A stretch of 37,254 nt of DNA. Origin: Chlorobiota bacterium. Its GTDB lineage: Bacteria > Bacteroidota > Bacteroidia > Bacteroidales > F082. Where the stretch lies: NCBI GenBank assembly GCA_013151215.1, contig JAADIS010000099.1, forward strand, positions 1 through 37,254. The letters are read 5' to 3'. Of the stretch, positions 18,281-27,300 are shown piece after piece (the stretch's first letter is position 1; each line of letters begins with the position of its first letter). A program made the position numbers and the translations under genes. The notes below the pieces were generated by a model that saw only the letters and a program-made list of their open reading frames with translations, had not been told where the DNA came from and made no database searches.

Positions 18281-19219
18281 ATGAAAAAACTTTTACATCT
18301 TATAATCTTGTCTTTTGCTTTAACAACTCTAGCTTATTCCCAGCCTCAATTTGAAAACGGAGGTTTTGAAGTTTGGGAGGATGTAGGCCTGGGGGCCGAT
18401 AAAATGGAGCCTGAAAACTGGAGCTCGATTAAAACATCCGATAATTCAGGTTTGAATACTGTTGCCCCGGTGGTTTGGGGTATCTCCGATGATGCACATT
18501 CCGGGAACTATTCCGTTTATCTTCATAATGTCGCCACACTTGGTATAGTGGCTACCGGAACACTGACAAACGGTAGGGTGCACCCAAGCTTGTTCCCTGA
18601 CAGTGCATGGGTTTATACCGATGTAAACGACCCGAAATGGCACTCAAGCTTCGACTGGAGGCCGGATAGCGTTGCCGGATGGTATAAAAGCAATGCTGCC
18701 GAAGGCGATTTTGGCACCATTAAAGTAGTGCTGCACAAAGGCGGGCTGCAGTTGCCCGGCGATGAAACGAATATTGTCGGTCTTGCATATTATGAAATGC
18801 CTACAGGCGCGGTTACCGACTGGATGCGTTTTTCCATTCCTATCCAGTATATTAGTAGCGATAAGCCCGAGTATCATCTGACGGTACTTACCGCAGGCAA
18901 TGGCGTTGATGCAGTTGACGGGAGTGAGATCTGGTTCGATGATATAGAGTTTATCTATAACAATAGTTCCGTGGAGGATCACTTAGCCGACAACCTTAAA
19001 GTTTTTGCCTTCGACGGAAAAATAAACATAAGCATAAATGGTTCATCTAACGATGATTATGAATTGTTTATAAGAGATATCATGGGCAGGGACATATATG
19101 GGGCCAAGAATTACAAAGGACAGGATATCTCTGTTTCGGAAAACCTTAAAAGCGGGATTTATTTTGTTACCATCATAAAAGGAAAACAGAGGGTGTCCCG
19201 AAAAGTGATGCTCAACTAA
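18281..19219 (+). CDS. Secreted protein with a carbohydrate-binding-like beta-sandwich and a type A T9SS sorting domain
   Basis: The 312 residues include a signal peptide (ending 'LAYSQ'), an N-terminal region starting 'FENGGFEVWEDV...PENWSS', typical of the PCMD/jelly-roll domains found in secreted Bacteroidota proteins, and a C-terminal sorting domain from about 240 ('RDIMGRDIYG', 'LKSGIYFVTI', 'RKVMLN'). 'SEIWFDDIEFIYN' is the usual last strand of the jelly roll. The protein is expected on the cell surface or outside the cell. The TonB-dependent receptor gene begins 18 bases downstream, so this may be a surface binding protein that works with that receptor; that link is inferred from position only. 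Confidence 0.75.
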   Translation: MKKLLHLIILSFALTTLAYSQPQFENGGFEVWEDVGLGADKMEPENWSSIKTSDNSGLNTVAPVVWGISDDAHSGNYSVYLHNVATLGIVATGTLTNGRVHPSLFPDSAWVYTDVNDPKWHSSFDWRPDSVAGWYKSNAAEGDFGTIKVVLHKGGLQLPGDETNIVGLAYYEMPTGAVTDWMRFSIPIQYISSDKPEYHLTVLTAGNGVDAVDGSEIWFDDIEFIYNNSSVEDHLADNLKVFAFDGKINISINGSSNDDYELFIRDIMGRDIYGAKNYKGQDISVSENLKSGIYFVTIIKGKQRVSRKVMLN

Positions 19220-19237
19220 ACCACAAAACATTCTGAA

Positions 19238-21658
19238 TTGTCTAAACTTATCAATCAAAAAGCAGTTTTTACATTAGTTCTCATGCTAGTGCTTATTAAT
19301 GCTGCTAAATCTCAAGTTGGTATTTTTAGCGGAAGGATTACTGATGTCAAAACCGGTGAATCCTTGATCGGCGCCAATGTTTATCTCAAAAGCGATTTGT
19401 CGATAGGGACGGTTTCTGATTTTAACGGCTATTTCAAATTAGAGGTCGATGCGGGGAAACATCGGTTCGCTTGTTCATATACCGGCATGAAAACCATTGA
19501 TATAGAGGTTGTTGTTAAGGCAGGGGAGGAGGTGTCCCATAATTTTAAAATGGAATACTTTAGTGTTCAGTTTGATGAGGTTATAGTCAGGGCCGGCAAA
19601 TTTGACAAAAGTATCGAGGAGCAAACAGTCTCAATAGAGGTGATGAAGCCCAGGCTAATCGATGCCCGCAACACAATTTCGGTTGAGAGCATACTAAACC
19701 TGACCCCAGGGTTGACGATTTTGGACGAGGAGCCACAAATAAGGGGTGGCAGCGGTTTTACTTTCGGTGTAGGCAGCAAGGTTGCTGTTTTCGTCGATGA
19801 TATGCCGATAACCTCTGCCGATGCTGGGAAACCCGACTGGTCGCTTATCCCCGTCGAGAACATTAAGCAAATAGAGGTAGTAAAAGGGGCTTCCTCAGTG
19901 CTTTCGGGTTCTGCAGCCCTGAGCGGGGCAATATATATAAGAACTGTTTATCCCGGGATAAACCCCGCAACAAAAGTTAGGCTTTATGGAGGATTTTATA
20001 ATGCACCTTTGGATCCGGCCCGGAAGTGGTGGTCAGGCATTAACTATCAAAACGGAATAAGCTTTCTTCATTCGCGAAGGATTCATGACGGCAATACCGA
20101 CTTGGTGTTCGGCGGGGCAATCATGGGAGACAGAAGTTATATCGGCGCTCCCGTACCTTTGCCCCTGGTAAACGACAGCAGTGATATTTCCGATGATGAG
20201 ATGAAAAACAAAAGGGCAAGGTTTAATTTTAACCTGAGGCGCAGGTCGAAAAAATATAAAGGCCTCGATTATGGGTTAAACGGAAATATAATGTACTCGA
20301 AGACCAGTACTGCCCTGGCATGGTTAGACGATACGGCAGGCTTTTACCGTGCTTATCCGGGGGCAGTTCTGCTGGCCGACAAGCTTACGTTTTATGTTGA
20401 TCCTTATTTGAATTTTTATTCGGGGACCGGAGTAAGGCACCAAATTAAGAATAGAATATACTCATCTGATAATAAGGCTAATAACAATCAGTCGAACAAG
20501 GTTTTCATGCTTTATGACGAATATCGGTTCTCAAGGAGCTTTTCTAACCTGGGTGGCTTGGATTTCATTGGCGGCCTTTCGAGCAACTATACTCATTCGC
20601 ATGCCAATATGTACGATGCTTCAGGATCGCCGGATAATTCGATCTGGAATGCATCTTTATACATGGAAATTGAAAAGAAGTTCGGCAATGCATTGAACTT
20701 TTCTGCCGGCGCGCGCCTGGAGCATTTCCGTTTAAACGACAGCATCAGGGATACTAAGCCGATTCTTCGTTTGGGCGCTTCCCTGAAATTAGGGCAGGAA
20801 ACCTATTTCAGGACGTCCATAGGCCAGGGTTACCGTTTTCCGAGCATAACCGAGCGGTATATCCGGACAAAGGTTGGCAGCTTCGGGGTTTTCAATAACC
20901 CGGAACTAAAGCCCGAAACAAGCTGGAATGCCGAAGCGGGCATTAAACAGGGCTTTAAATTCGCGAAGTTTTATGGCTATCTTGATGTAGCCTTTTTCTA
21001 TCAGGAATATCAGAATACGGTCGAGTATTTATTTGGTTTTTGGGATCCCACTTATGAATTTGCCATTGCCGGGTTCAAGTTTGTAAATACCGGGGAATCA
21101 AGGATTACCGGTATCGACTTGTCAGTAAATTCTCAGGCGAGGATCAATGATGATTTTCAGGTATTTACCCTTTTCGGATATACTTATGTGATGCCCATTA
21201 CCCTGGATCCTGATCTGGTGTTTGCAAATGACTATAATCCCGGCGGAAATACCGAGTTCAGCTATAGCTCAACAAGTGTTGACCCTTCGAGGGGAATACT
21301 GAAATATCGCTTCGTTCATACGATTAAAATGGATATGGAGCTTGCCTTTAAGAAATTTTCTTTCGGCTTTAGCCTGAAATATTTTAGCAAGATCGAGAAT
21401 CTGGATAAGGCGATTTTTGATTTTGAGGATGCCACGGTAGCCTCCGGCGGAACCCTGCAACCGATATTATATAGGAATTATTATGAAAATTTCAATAAAG
21501 GAAATACCGTTGTCGATGCCAGGTTGAGTTATAAATTCGGGCAATATCATAAGATTGCCATAATATCGGATAATATTTTTAACAGAAGATATTCATTGAG
21601 GCCGCTGAAGGCAGAACCGATGCGGAGTTTTACCTTGCAGTATAGTTTGAATATTTAG
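19238..21658 (+). CDS. TonB-dependent outer-membrane receptor
   Basis: The 806-residue protein begins at a TTG (19238); without this start there would be no proper signal peptide ('NQKAVFTLVLMLVLINAAKSQ'). It then has a carboxypeptidase-regulatory-like domain (about 28-110, 'GRITDVKTGESLIGANVYL'), a plug domain (about 125-240, 'QIRGGSGFTFGVGSKVAVFVDD', 'IEVVKGASSVLSGSAALSGAI') and a 22-strand barrel with 'RTSIGQGYRFPSITERY' and 'NPELKPETSWNAEAGIKQGF' near the usual lipocalin-like TonB receptor pattern. Substrate is unknown: no SusD partner, haem protein or siderophore gene is adjacent. It is flanked by a T9SS surface protein (18-base gap) and a barrel protein (2-base gap), which implies an operon. 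Confidence 0.9.
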   Translation: MSKLINQKAVFTLVLMLVLINAAKSQVGIFSGRITDVKTGESLIGANVYLKSDLSIGTVSDFNGYFKLEVDAGKHRFACSYTGMKTIDIEVVVKAGEEVSHNFKMEYFSVQFDEVIVRAGKFDKSIEEQTVSIEVMKPRLIDARNTISVESILNLTPGLTILDEEPQIRGGSGFTFGVGSKVAVFVDDMPITSADAGKPDWSLIPVENIKQIEVVKGASSVLSGSAALSGAIYIRTVYPGINPATKVRLYGGFYNAPLDPARKWWSGINYQNGISFLHSRRIHDGNTDLVFGGAIMGDRSYIGAPVPLPLVNDSSDISDDEMKNKRARFNFNLRRRSKKYKGLDYGLNGNIMYSKTSTALAWLDDTAGFYRAYPGAVLLADKLTFYVDPYLNFYSGTGVRHQIKNRIYSSDNKANNNQSNKVFMLYDEYRFSRSFSNLGGLDFIGGLSSNYTHSHANMYDASGSPDNSIWNASLYMEIEKKFGNALNFSAGARLEHFRLNDSIRDTKPILRLGASLKLGQETYFRTSIGQGYRFPSITERYIRTKVGSFGVFNNPELKPETSWNAEAGIKQGFKFAKFYGYLDVAFFYQEYQNTVEYLFGFWDPTYEFAIAGFKFVNTGESRITGIDLSVNSQARINDDFQVFTLFGYTYVMPITLDPDLVFANDYNPGGNTEFSYSSTSVDPSRGILKYRFVHTIKMDMELAFKKFSFGFSLKYFSKIENLDKAIFDFEDATVASGGTLQPILYRNYYENFNKGNTVVDARLSYKFGQYHKIAIISDNIFNRRYSLRPLKAEPMRSFTLQYSLNI

Positions 21659-21660
21659 TC

Positions 21661-22404
21661 ATGAAGAAATTAATCTTGGTTTTTATGTTGTCGGTTTTTG
21701 CGATTAATTCATTCCCGCAAAACGATAGTGTCGTTCCTGCCGATTATAGGAGGAACACTATTAAATGGAACCTGACCCCATTTGTGCTTTGGTCTTCGAA
21801 AAATATAAATTTCTCTTACGAAAGGGTGCTCAAGCCTTATAGAGCCTTCTCGGTTAATGCAGGTTATTTCGTTTTGCCCTCGTCGGGTATTTACGATAGC
21901 TTGAACATTAAGGCAGCGCGTAACAGCTGGGGCTTTACTGTTTCCGGCGATTACCGCTATTATTTTAAGAAGAGAAACAAGGGCTATGCCCCCGACGGGC
22001 TTTATTGGGGGCCTTATGGCTCTTTACATTATACCGGTTTCGAGAATGATATAGAAGTGTTCAATAGCGACCTGGCTCAAGGTACGTTAAACCTAAGGGC
22101 GGATGTTGCTATTATAAGTGCCGGTGTGGAAATTGGTTACCAGTTTGTTATAAAAGAAAAATTCACCATCGACCTTATATTCATCGGGCCTTCTCTTTCT
22201 GTTTATTCGGGGAAGATTGGCCTGGGCGGCGATTTGACAGTAGATGAGAACAACGAATACCTAAAGGCAATCCGCGATATATTATTGGAAAAATACCCGT
22301 TTTTGCCCGAATTGGTAAATAAGGGGGATTTCAGTAGTTCGGGCGTTTCAACAAGCCTTGGGTTCGGGATGAGGTATATGGTTCAGTTGGGTTATAGTTT
22401 TTGA
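21661..22404 (+). CDS. Outer-membrane beta-barrel protein of unknown function (DUF3575-like)
   Basis: A 247-residue protein with a signal peptide (ending 'NSFPQ') and barrel strands such as 'TIKWNLTPFVLW', 'NINFSYERVL', 'SWGFTVSGDYRYYF', 'YWGPYGSLHYTGF' and 'GFGMRYMVQLGYSF'. The run 'K.NLTP......NI.FSYER' recalls DUF3575-type proteins of Bacteroidota. It starts two bases after the TonB receptor stop, so the two are cotranscribed and probably made together. It may be an accessory barrel of the same uptake or surface system; this is inference. Confidence 0.65.
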   Translation: MKKLILVFMLSVFAINSFPQNDSVVPADYRRNTIKWNLTPFVLWSSKNINFSYERVLKPYRAFSVNAGYFVLPSSGIYDSLNIKAARNSWGFTVSGDYRYYFKKRNKGYAPDGLYWGPYGSLHYTGFENDIEVFNSDLAQGTLNLRADVAIISAGVEIGYQFVIKEKFTIDLIFIGPSLSVYSGKIGLGGDLTVDENNEYLKAIRDILLEKYPFLPELVNKGDFSSSGVSTSLGFGMRYMVQLGYSF

Positions 22405-22451
22405 GTGGGTATAATCTGTTGAAGCATTTTGGTTTCAGGTCGCTTTATTTG

Positions 22452-22523
22452 TGATCCCGACGGGATTCGAACCCATATCTTCAGAACCGGAATCTGAAAT
22501 TCTATCCATTGAACTACGGGACC
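22452..22523 (-). tRNA. tRNA-Arg (anticodon CCG)
   Basis: The minus strand folds into a full cloverleaf: acceptor GGTCCCG with CGGGATC and discriminator A, a 5-bp anticodon stem TCAGA/TCTGA around TTCCGGT (anticodon CCG, reading CGG), and a T arm with GGTTCGAATCC. CCA is not encoded. It lies 73 bases downstream of the tmRNA gene on the same strand. Confidence 0.93.
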
Positions 22524-22596
22524 TTTTTTTGCAATTGGCGTTTTTGATAAAACCGAGCCTAATCGCCAGAAAGACATGAATTCACAAATCAACTTG

Positions 22597-22989
22597 TGGA
22601 GCTGGAGGGATTCGAACCCTCGTCCAAACATTGAACCAATTAGCTTTCTACATGTTTATTTTGTTGTTGGTTTTAGAGTAAAGTAAGGAAACAAACACCC
22701 TAAACAATACCTTAGTCCCTGAATTTCATTGTATTATCGGAACTCTAATACAACTAGTCCGAACTTGCGTGCGACTCGTGGCCAGGACGGAATCAGACTT
22801 GTCCACCTGCGAACCGTCTCGTCCCGCACCTTGTGCAGGGATTAAGCCAATCTACTATAATTCGATTAGGCTGCGAGAGCAAAATTATTTTCGCCAAATA
22901 AAAATTGCGTGACACGTTTTTACGGGCTTAATCACAAGACCCGACATGCTTACTAACCCTTTCTAATGCTGTCAAAACCGGTCAGCCCC
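22597..22989 (-). ncRNA. ssrA: Transfer-messenger RNA (tmRNA)
   Basis: The 5' end GGGGCTGACCGGTTTTGACA and the 3' end with a T arm (GGTTCGAATCC) and CAGCTCC form the tRNA-like domain; the 7-bp acceptor stem closes with one G-T pair. The tag reading frame starts at GGC (22895) and ends at TAA (22866), giving (A)GENNFALAA, a typical degradation tag ending in ALAA. Pseudoknot-like G/C blocks lie on both sides. With SmpB the RNA rescues stalled ribosomes and marks the product for proteolysis. The CCA end is not encoded. Length is 393 nt. Confidence 0.95.
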
Positions 22990-23020
22990 ATTATTTCCAT
23001 GAACTCTCAAAAAGAGTTTG

Positions 23021-23028
23021 CAAAGATA
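23021..23028 (-). promoter_or_regulatory. Bacteroidota -7 promoter element for tmRNA
   Basis: The minus strand reads TATCTTTG, an exact TAnnTTTG match. It places transcription start around 23013-23016, so the precursor would have a leader of about 25 bases, containing a 6-bp hairpin (AACTCT/AGAGTT, 23002-23018), to be removed by RNase P. Confidence 0.5.
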
Positions 23029-23070
23029 ATTAATTTAGCAATGCTTTAGGGGTGGCTGTTTCAAAATAAA

Positions 23071-23078
23071 TATATTTG
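23071..23078 (+). promoter_or_regulatory. Bacteroidota -7 promoter element for the DNA methyltransferase gene
   Basis: TATATTTG is an exact TAnnTTTG match 23 bases before the TTG start at 23102. The short leader it predicts supports that start codon. Confidence 0.5.
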
Positions 23079-23101
23079 CACTATTATTAACAATATTTAA
23101 T

Positions 23102-24307
23102 TTGAAATCTTCTTCATTTAGCTTTATCGATTTATTTGCCGGTGTCGGAGGCTTTCATCTGGCAATGACGAACCTGGGTGGAAGCTGTGTCTTCGCTTCC
23201 GAGATTGATGCTGCCGCACGTATGGTTTACAATATTAATTTCGGGATTGTGCCTGAGGGCGATATAACTAAAATTGATGAAAAACAAATTCCGCCCCACG
23301 ATGTTTTATGTGCAGGCTTCCCATGCCAGTCGTTCTCAAAGGCCGGAAACAGGGGGGGGATAAACGATCCGAGAGGCACATTGTTTTTCGATATCGTTAG
23401 GATAGCCAAATATCACAAACCTAAGTATTTATTACTTGAAAATGTCAGGAACCTTGCTGGCCATGATAATGGGAATACCTGGAAAACAATAAAATACAAC
23501 CTTGAGTTAATAGGCTATAACTGCCCGGGCCTCCCATTGATATTTAGTCCGCATTATATCGGGATTCCCCAATTCAGGGAAAGGGTGTTTATTCTTTGTA
23601 AAAGAATGGATTTGGGGCGCATCGAACCTTTTGTGTTCGATAAAAAAGATATAGCCGAATGTGATATTGACAGCATCTTGATTGAAAACCCCGCAATTAA
23701 AAATATAGCGAAATACATGCTTAAAAAAGAAGAAACCGCTTTGATAGGGATATGGAACGATTTCTTTGAGATATGCCGCGACAAGCTGCCTGGATTTCCT
23801 GTGTGGACGGAGTATTTTACCGATGCCCTCTATGACGGAGACCTTGATAATATCCCTAAATGGAAAAGGACGTTCATCCAAAAGAACCAAGACCTGTTTT
23901 TAAGTAAGCGATCGCAATTGGAAACCTGGTTGGCAAATGCCAAGAAGAACTCATTGTTTTATGGTGCGAAAGCAAAATTTGAATGGCAGGCAGGCAAAAA
24001 CCCGGACGGGGATATCTGGAATACGATCATGCAATTCCGACCTTCGGGGCTAAGAGTTAAGAAGCCAACGTATTTCCCTGCTTTAGTGGCAATTACACAA
24101 ACCTCAATAGTCGGCAGGCTAAGGCGCAGGATAAGCCCGAGGGAAGCTGCCCGCCTACAAAGCTTTCCGGACGACTTCATTACCCATCCCGACGACAGAA
24201 AGGCATATAAGCAGTTTGGGAATGCCGTGAACGCAAAACTTGCCGAATTGTTTGCTGCACATTTAATGGGCAATACCGAAAGGGTAAACGAGATCTTGTC
24301 GCATTGA
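23102..24307 (+). CDS. DNA (cytosine-5) methyltransferase, solitary
   Basis: All main C5-methyltransferase motifs are present in order in 401 residues: motif I 'DLFAGVGGF' (10-18), motif IV 'GFPCQSFS' with catalytic Cys75, motif VI 'LLENVRN' (111-117), motif VIII 'QFRERVFI' (157-164), motif IX 'RRRISPREAARLQSFP' and motif X 'QFGNAVNAKLAELF'. The enzyme transfers a methyl group from AdoMet to C5 of cytosine in a specific site; the target-recognition region (about 180-330) was not matched to a known specificity. The start is a TTG; no in-frame ATG precedes motif I. No restriction endonuclease, Vsr or specificity gene lies nearby, so it is an orphan or a remnant of a restriction system. It converges on the next gene with a four-base gap. 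Confidence 0.93.
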   Translation: MKSSSFSFIDLFAGVGGFHLAMTNLGGSCVFASEIDAAARMVYNINFGIVPEGDITKIDEKQIPPHDVLCAGFPCQSFSKAGNRGGINDPRGTLFFDIVRIAKYHKPKYLLLENVRNLAGHDNGNTWKTIKYNLELIGYNCPGLPLIFSPHYIGIPQFRERVFILCKRMDLGRIEPFVFDKKDIAECDIDSILIENPAIKNIAKYMLKKEETALIGIWNDFFEICRDKLPGFPVWTEYFTDALYDGDLDNIPKWKRTFIQKNQDLFLSKRSQLETWLANAKKNSLFYGAKAKFEWQAGKNPDGDIWNTIMQFRPSGLRVKKPTYFPALVAITQTSIVGRLRRRISPREAARLQSFPDDFITHPDDRKAYKQFGNAVNAKLAELFAAHLMGNTERVNEILSH

Positions 24308-24311
24308 CTTA

Positions 24312-27300
24312 TTAACGGTTGCAAATATCCTTAAAATCACAATATTCGCAATTATTCTCGTCCTCCGTTTGTGAGAAACTTATGTCGGGATTGTAAATTT
24401 CGTCGAATAACTCATTTAACAAATCGACGAAATATAGTGAGGTGTCCTTGTCTAAACCTTTGATGCCGAACCTCATGAAGGAGTTGCTAAGGTTTCTTAA
24501 ACTTATAATCCCTGCTTCGACAGCAAGATCGGTATAGTGATTGTTCTCGTAAAGAAACTTATAAAAAACAAGCTGGAACGCCTTTGAAAACTTAGTTTTC
24601 CCAATTAAATCAGCAGTTGCCCCAGGCTGGAGGCTCCCGGGTTCCACTTTTCCCGTTTTATAATCAACTATCCTCAGAATGTTCCCGCCAACCGGTTTTT
24701 CAATACGATCGATGATGCCATAGAGTTTAATATCGCGCTTTGCGGTTTTTAAGATGTATTCGGCTTTTTCCTCCAGCCCGATTATTTCTATTCTCTGTGC
24801 CTTCAGCCTTTGAATCTCGGATTTTATAAAATTCCGGATATATTGTTTGCTAACCTCCCAGGTCAACAGGTTTTGACCGAACCGGATGTTTTTCGTATTA
24901 TAATGCTTCTCGAAAAATTTTATCAATACAGCATCTAAATCCTTCAACTTGGTTTTTAGCACCTCGGCCTTGATCTCCTTCCCGATAAAATCCCGATAAA
25001 ACTCCTCAAGGCTATCGTGGATGATGCTTCCAAAAGTGTTGGATTCAACAGAGGACTCTATTTCCTTTTCCTTGCGGATTTTCAGGATGTACTGAAAATA
25101 AAACTTTAAACTGCATGATATATAGGAGTTCAGGGCCGAAGGCGAATAACCGGAAACGGATTTCTGTTCTAATTTTTCTATTATCGAATCGGTTTTGTTT
25201 ATGCTAATTTCGTTAATGCCCGGTATGGCCGGGATATTTAGCCCATATTTATTTAAACTAATATTGTTGTTTGTTTTAACCAGTTCCAGCTCTATTTGCC
25301 TTATGAACCTGCTTGGCTCGCCAATCCCTGTGCCTTCCGACGATTGATTGTAGATGATGGAAATATCTTGTGCATATTGCAACAAGCGGAAAAAGTGGTA
25401 CGAAATCACCGAGTTTCTGTCGTTGGGCAAAGGTAAGCCGTAAAAGTTCCTGATATCAAAGGGTATAAAGGTGTCAGGGCTTGCCGCCTTAGGTAAAATC
25501 CCCTCATTGGCCGAAATAATTATTATGTTCTTGAAGTCGAGCGCCCTCGTTTCCAGCATTCCCATAATCTGAATCCCGCTCAGCGGTTCTCCCTTTAAAT
25601 TTATCTCGTAGTTGGCAACTAACTGAAAAAAGAGATTGGAGAACGTCTGTAGGTCAAGGTGTTTTAAATTGTCCCGGGCGCTCATCTCAAACTGCTTGCA
25701 GATTCCCAAAAACTTGTTGAGCTGCTCCTTGAGCATCGTATGTCCCGTATCGGCCCCGATGATATTGGAACTCAAATGAAGAAGTATCTCGCTCAGCTTT
25801 GTCAAAAGTGCCAGCGCTGTTTCTGCCTCATCGAAAAGCAAGCTTGACAAACCGAGCAGGCTTTTTGCCCTTGAACCGAAAAGCTTGAGCAATTCAGGCC
25901 TCCCAATATAACTTAGGTTTTCATTTATGAAGTAATCCCTTATTTTTTTGAGCTCTTCCTTTTGCTCTGCGTTTAATCCCGAAATCAATACATTGCTCAA
26001 GAATAATTTTTGTAAACTTCTGGTGTTCAAAAGTTTTGCCCCATGCTGATCATATTTGATTATCAAGCTGAACCAATCGCTGATAAAGCCTTTTAGCGGA
26101 CTGAACAATAATGGGTAACCGAGGGTTACGTTATAATTCAGTTTTTCATCGCTTTGCGGATGGTTTTCAGGAAGTGAATTCAGCAAGGGAATGATCAGGT
26201 TCTCATCGGCCAAAATAATTGCTGTTTCTGTCAGGTCAATACTTCTGCCCTTGGGGAACAACAGGTTTGAAACCAGTTTTACTTGTGCCAGCTGCGACTG
26301 AACGGCATAAAGATTTATGTTTTTGTCAGAGACTAATAGCCTGTTGGTAAGATAGTTGAATTTATTTAGGCCCCACTTCCCTAATAAGGCCTTAATGTTT
26401 TTGCCGGCCTCCTGTTCCGGCAGGCCATGCTCTTTTTCATTAATATAATACTCGTCGGCATCAAAAAATATTTTTGTGCTTTTGTTTTCCTTTATATAAG
26501 TGAATACTTTTTCCTCTGATTTTGAAAGAGCACTAAAATTCGCAAAAATATAGTTGTCCCATTTTTTTTCCTTAACAAGGACTTCGATATTATCTGAATT
26601 ATAGCGATAAATAAAACCCGTATATGCCGATCTTTCGTTCAGCATCGTCTCGTGCAATTTTAAATACAGAGCCAAGAGCGATTGGTAAAACCTGATGAAG
26701 GACAATTGCATTTCGCTCAGCTCGCTGCCATCCAGGTTCCATTCTTTCATCGCCCTTGCCTCGCTTAGATGCCTGAAGATTTCCCCGGCATTGGCCAGCT
26801 GTAGGTCGATATCGTTAAAATCCCTGATAATCATCGGGGCCCATGAAACAAAATCGGAAAAGCTACGGGCCTTGCTGCCGGTGGTTTCGCGATAAATATT
26901 GAACAGCTTAAAGAATATGCTTAATGGGTCGGCCTTTGTAAAACCGGATAGCTGAGCCATAAAATCTTCGATACTAAGCATATCGGGAAACCAAAAACTA
27001 TTTACCCTTCCTTTTAGAAGATGCTTTTTCAAGAAAATTATTGATCGTTTATTTGGAAGGATAAGCAGGGTCCTATTAAGATCGTTTCGGGGGATGTTGG
27101 ATAATTCAACGGCGATTTTTTCAAGGAACTTCATTGAACTTGTTTCTTTCTCCAGGAATTCACCTGCTGTTCTTATTCTTTCTTCGGTGCCAAGGTCAAA
27201 CCAGTATGAACTAGTTTCCTCAAAGGCCCTGATGTTTTCTTTTGCTGCCAGCTGGAGCCATTCGTCAATAATTGAGAATTTCCCTGACGAAATCATTTTC

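Noticed and set aside
18281-21658. Polysaccharide utilisation locus
   Set aside because: There is no SusD-like lipoprotein, glycoside hydrolase, lyase, sulfatase or hybrid two-component regulator beside the TonB receptor.
22392-22631. Minus-strand reading frame of 79 codons across the tRNA-Arg gene and tmRNA 3' end
   Set aside because: It overlaps two well-supported structural RNA genes and has no protein-like composition or signal.
22452-23101. tmRNA/tRNA pair as an integration site for the methyltransferase gene
   Set aside because: Integrases usually target the 3' end of tmRNA or tRNA; the methyltransferase lies on the 5' side of tmRNA, and no integrase or direct repeat of the 3' end was seen.
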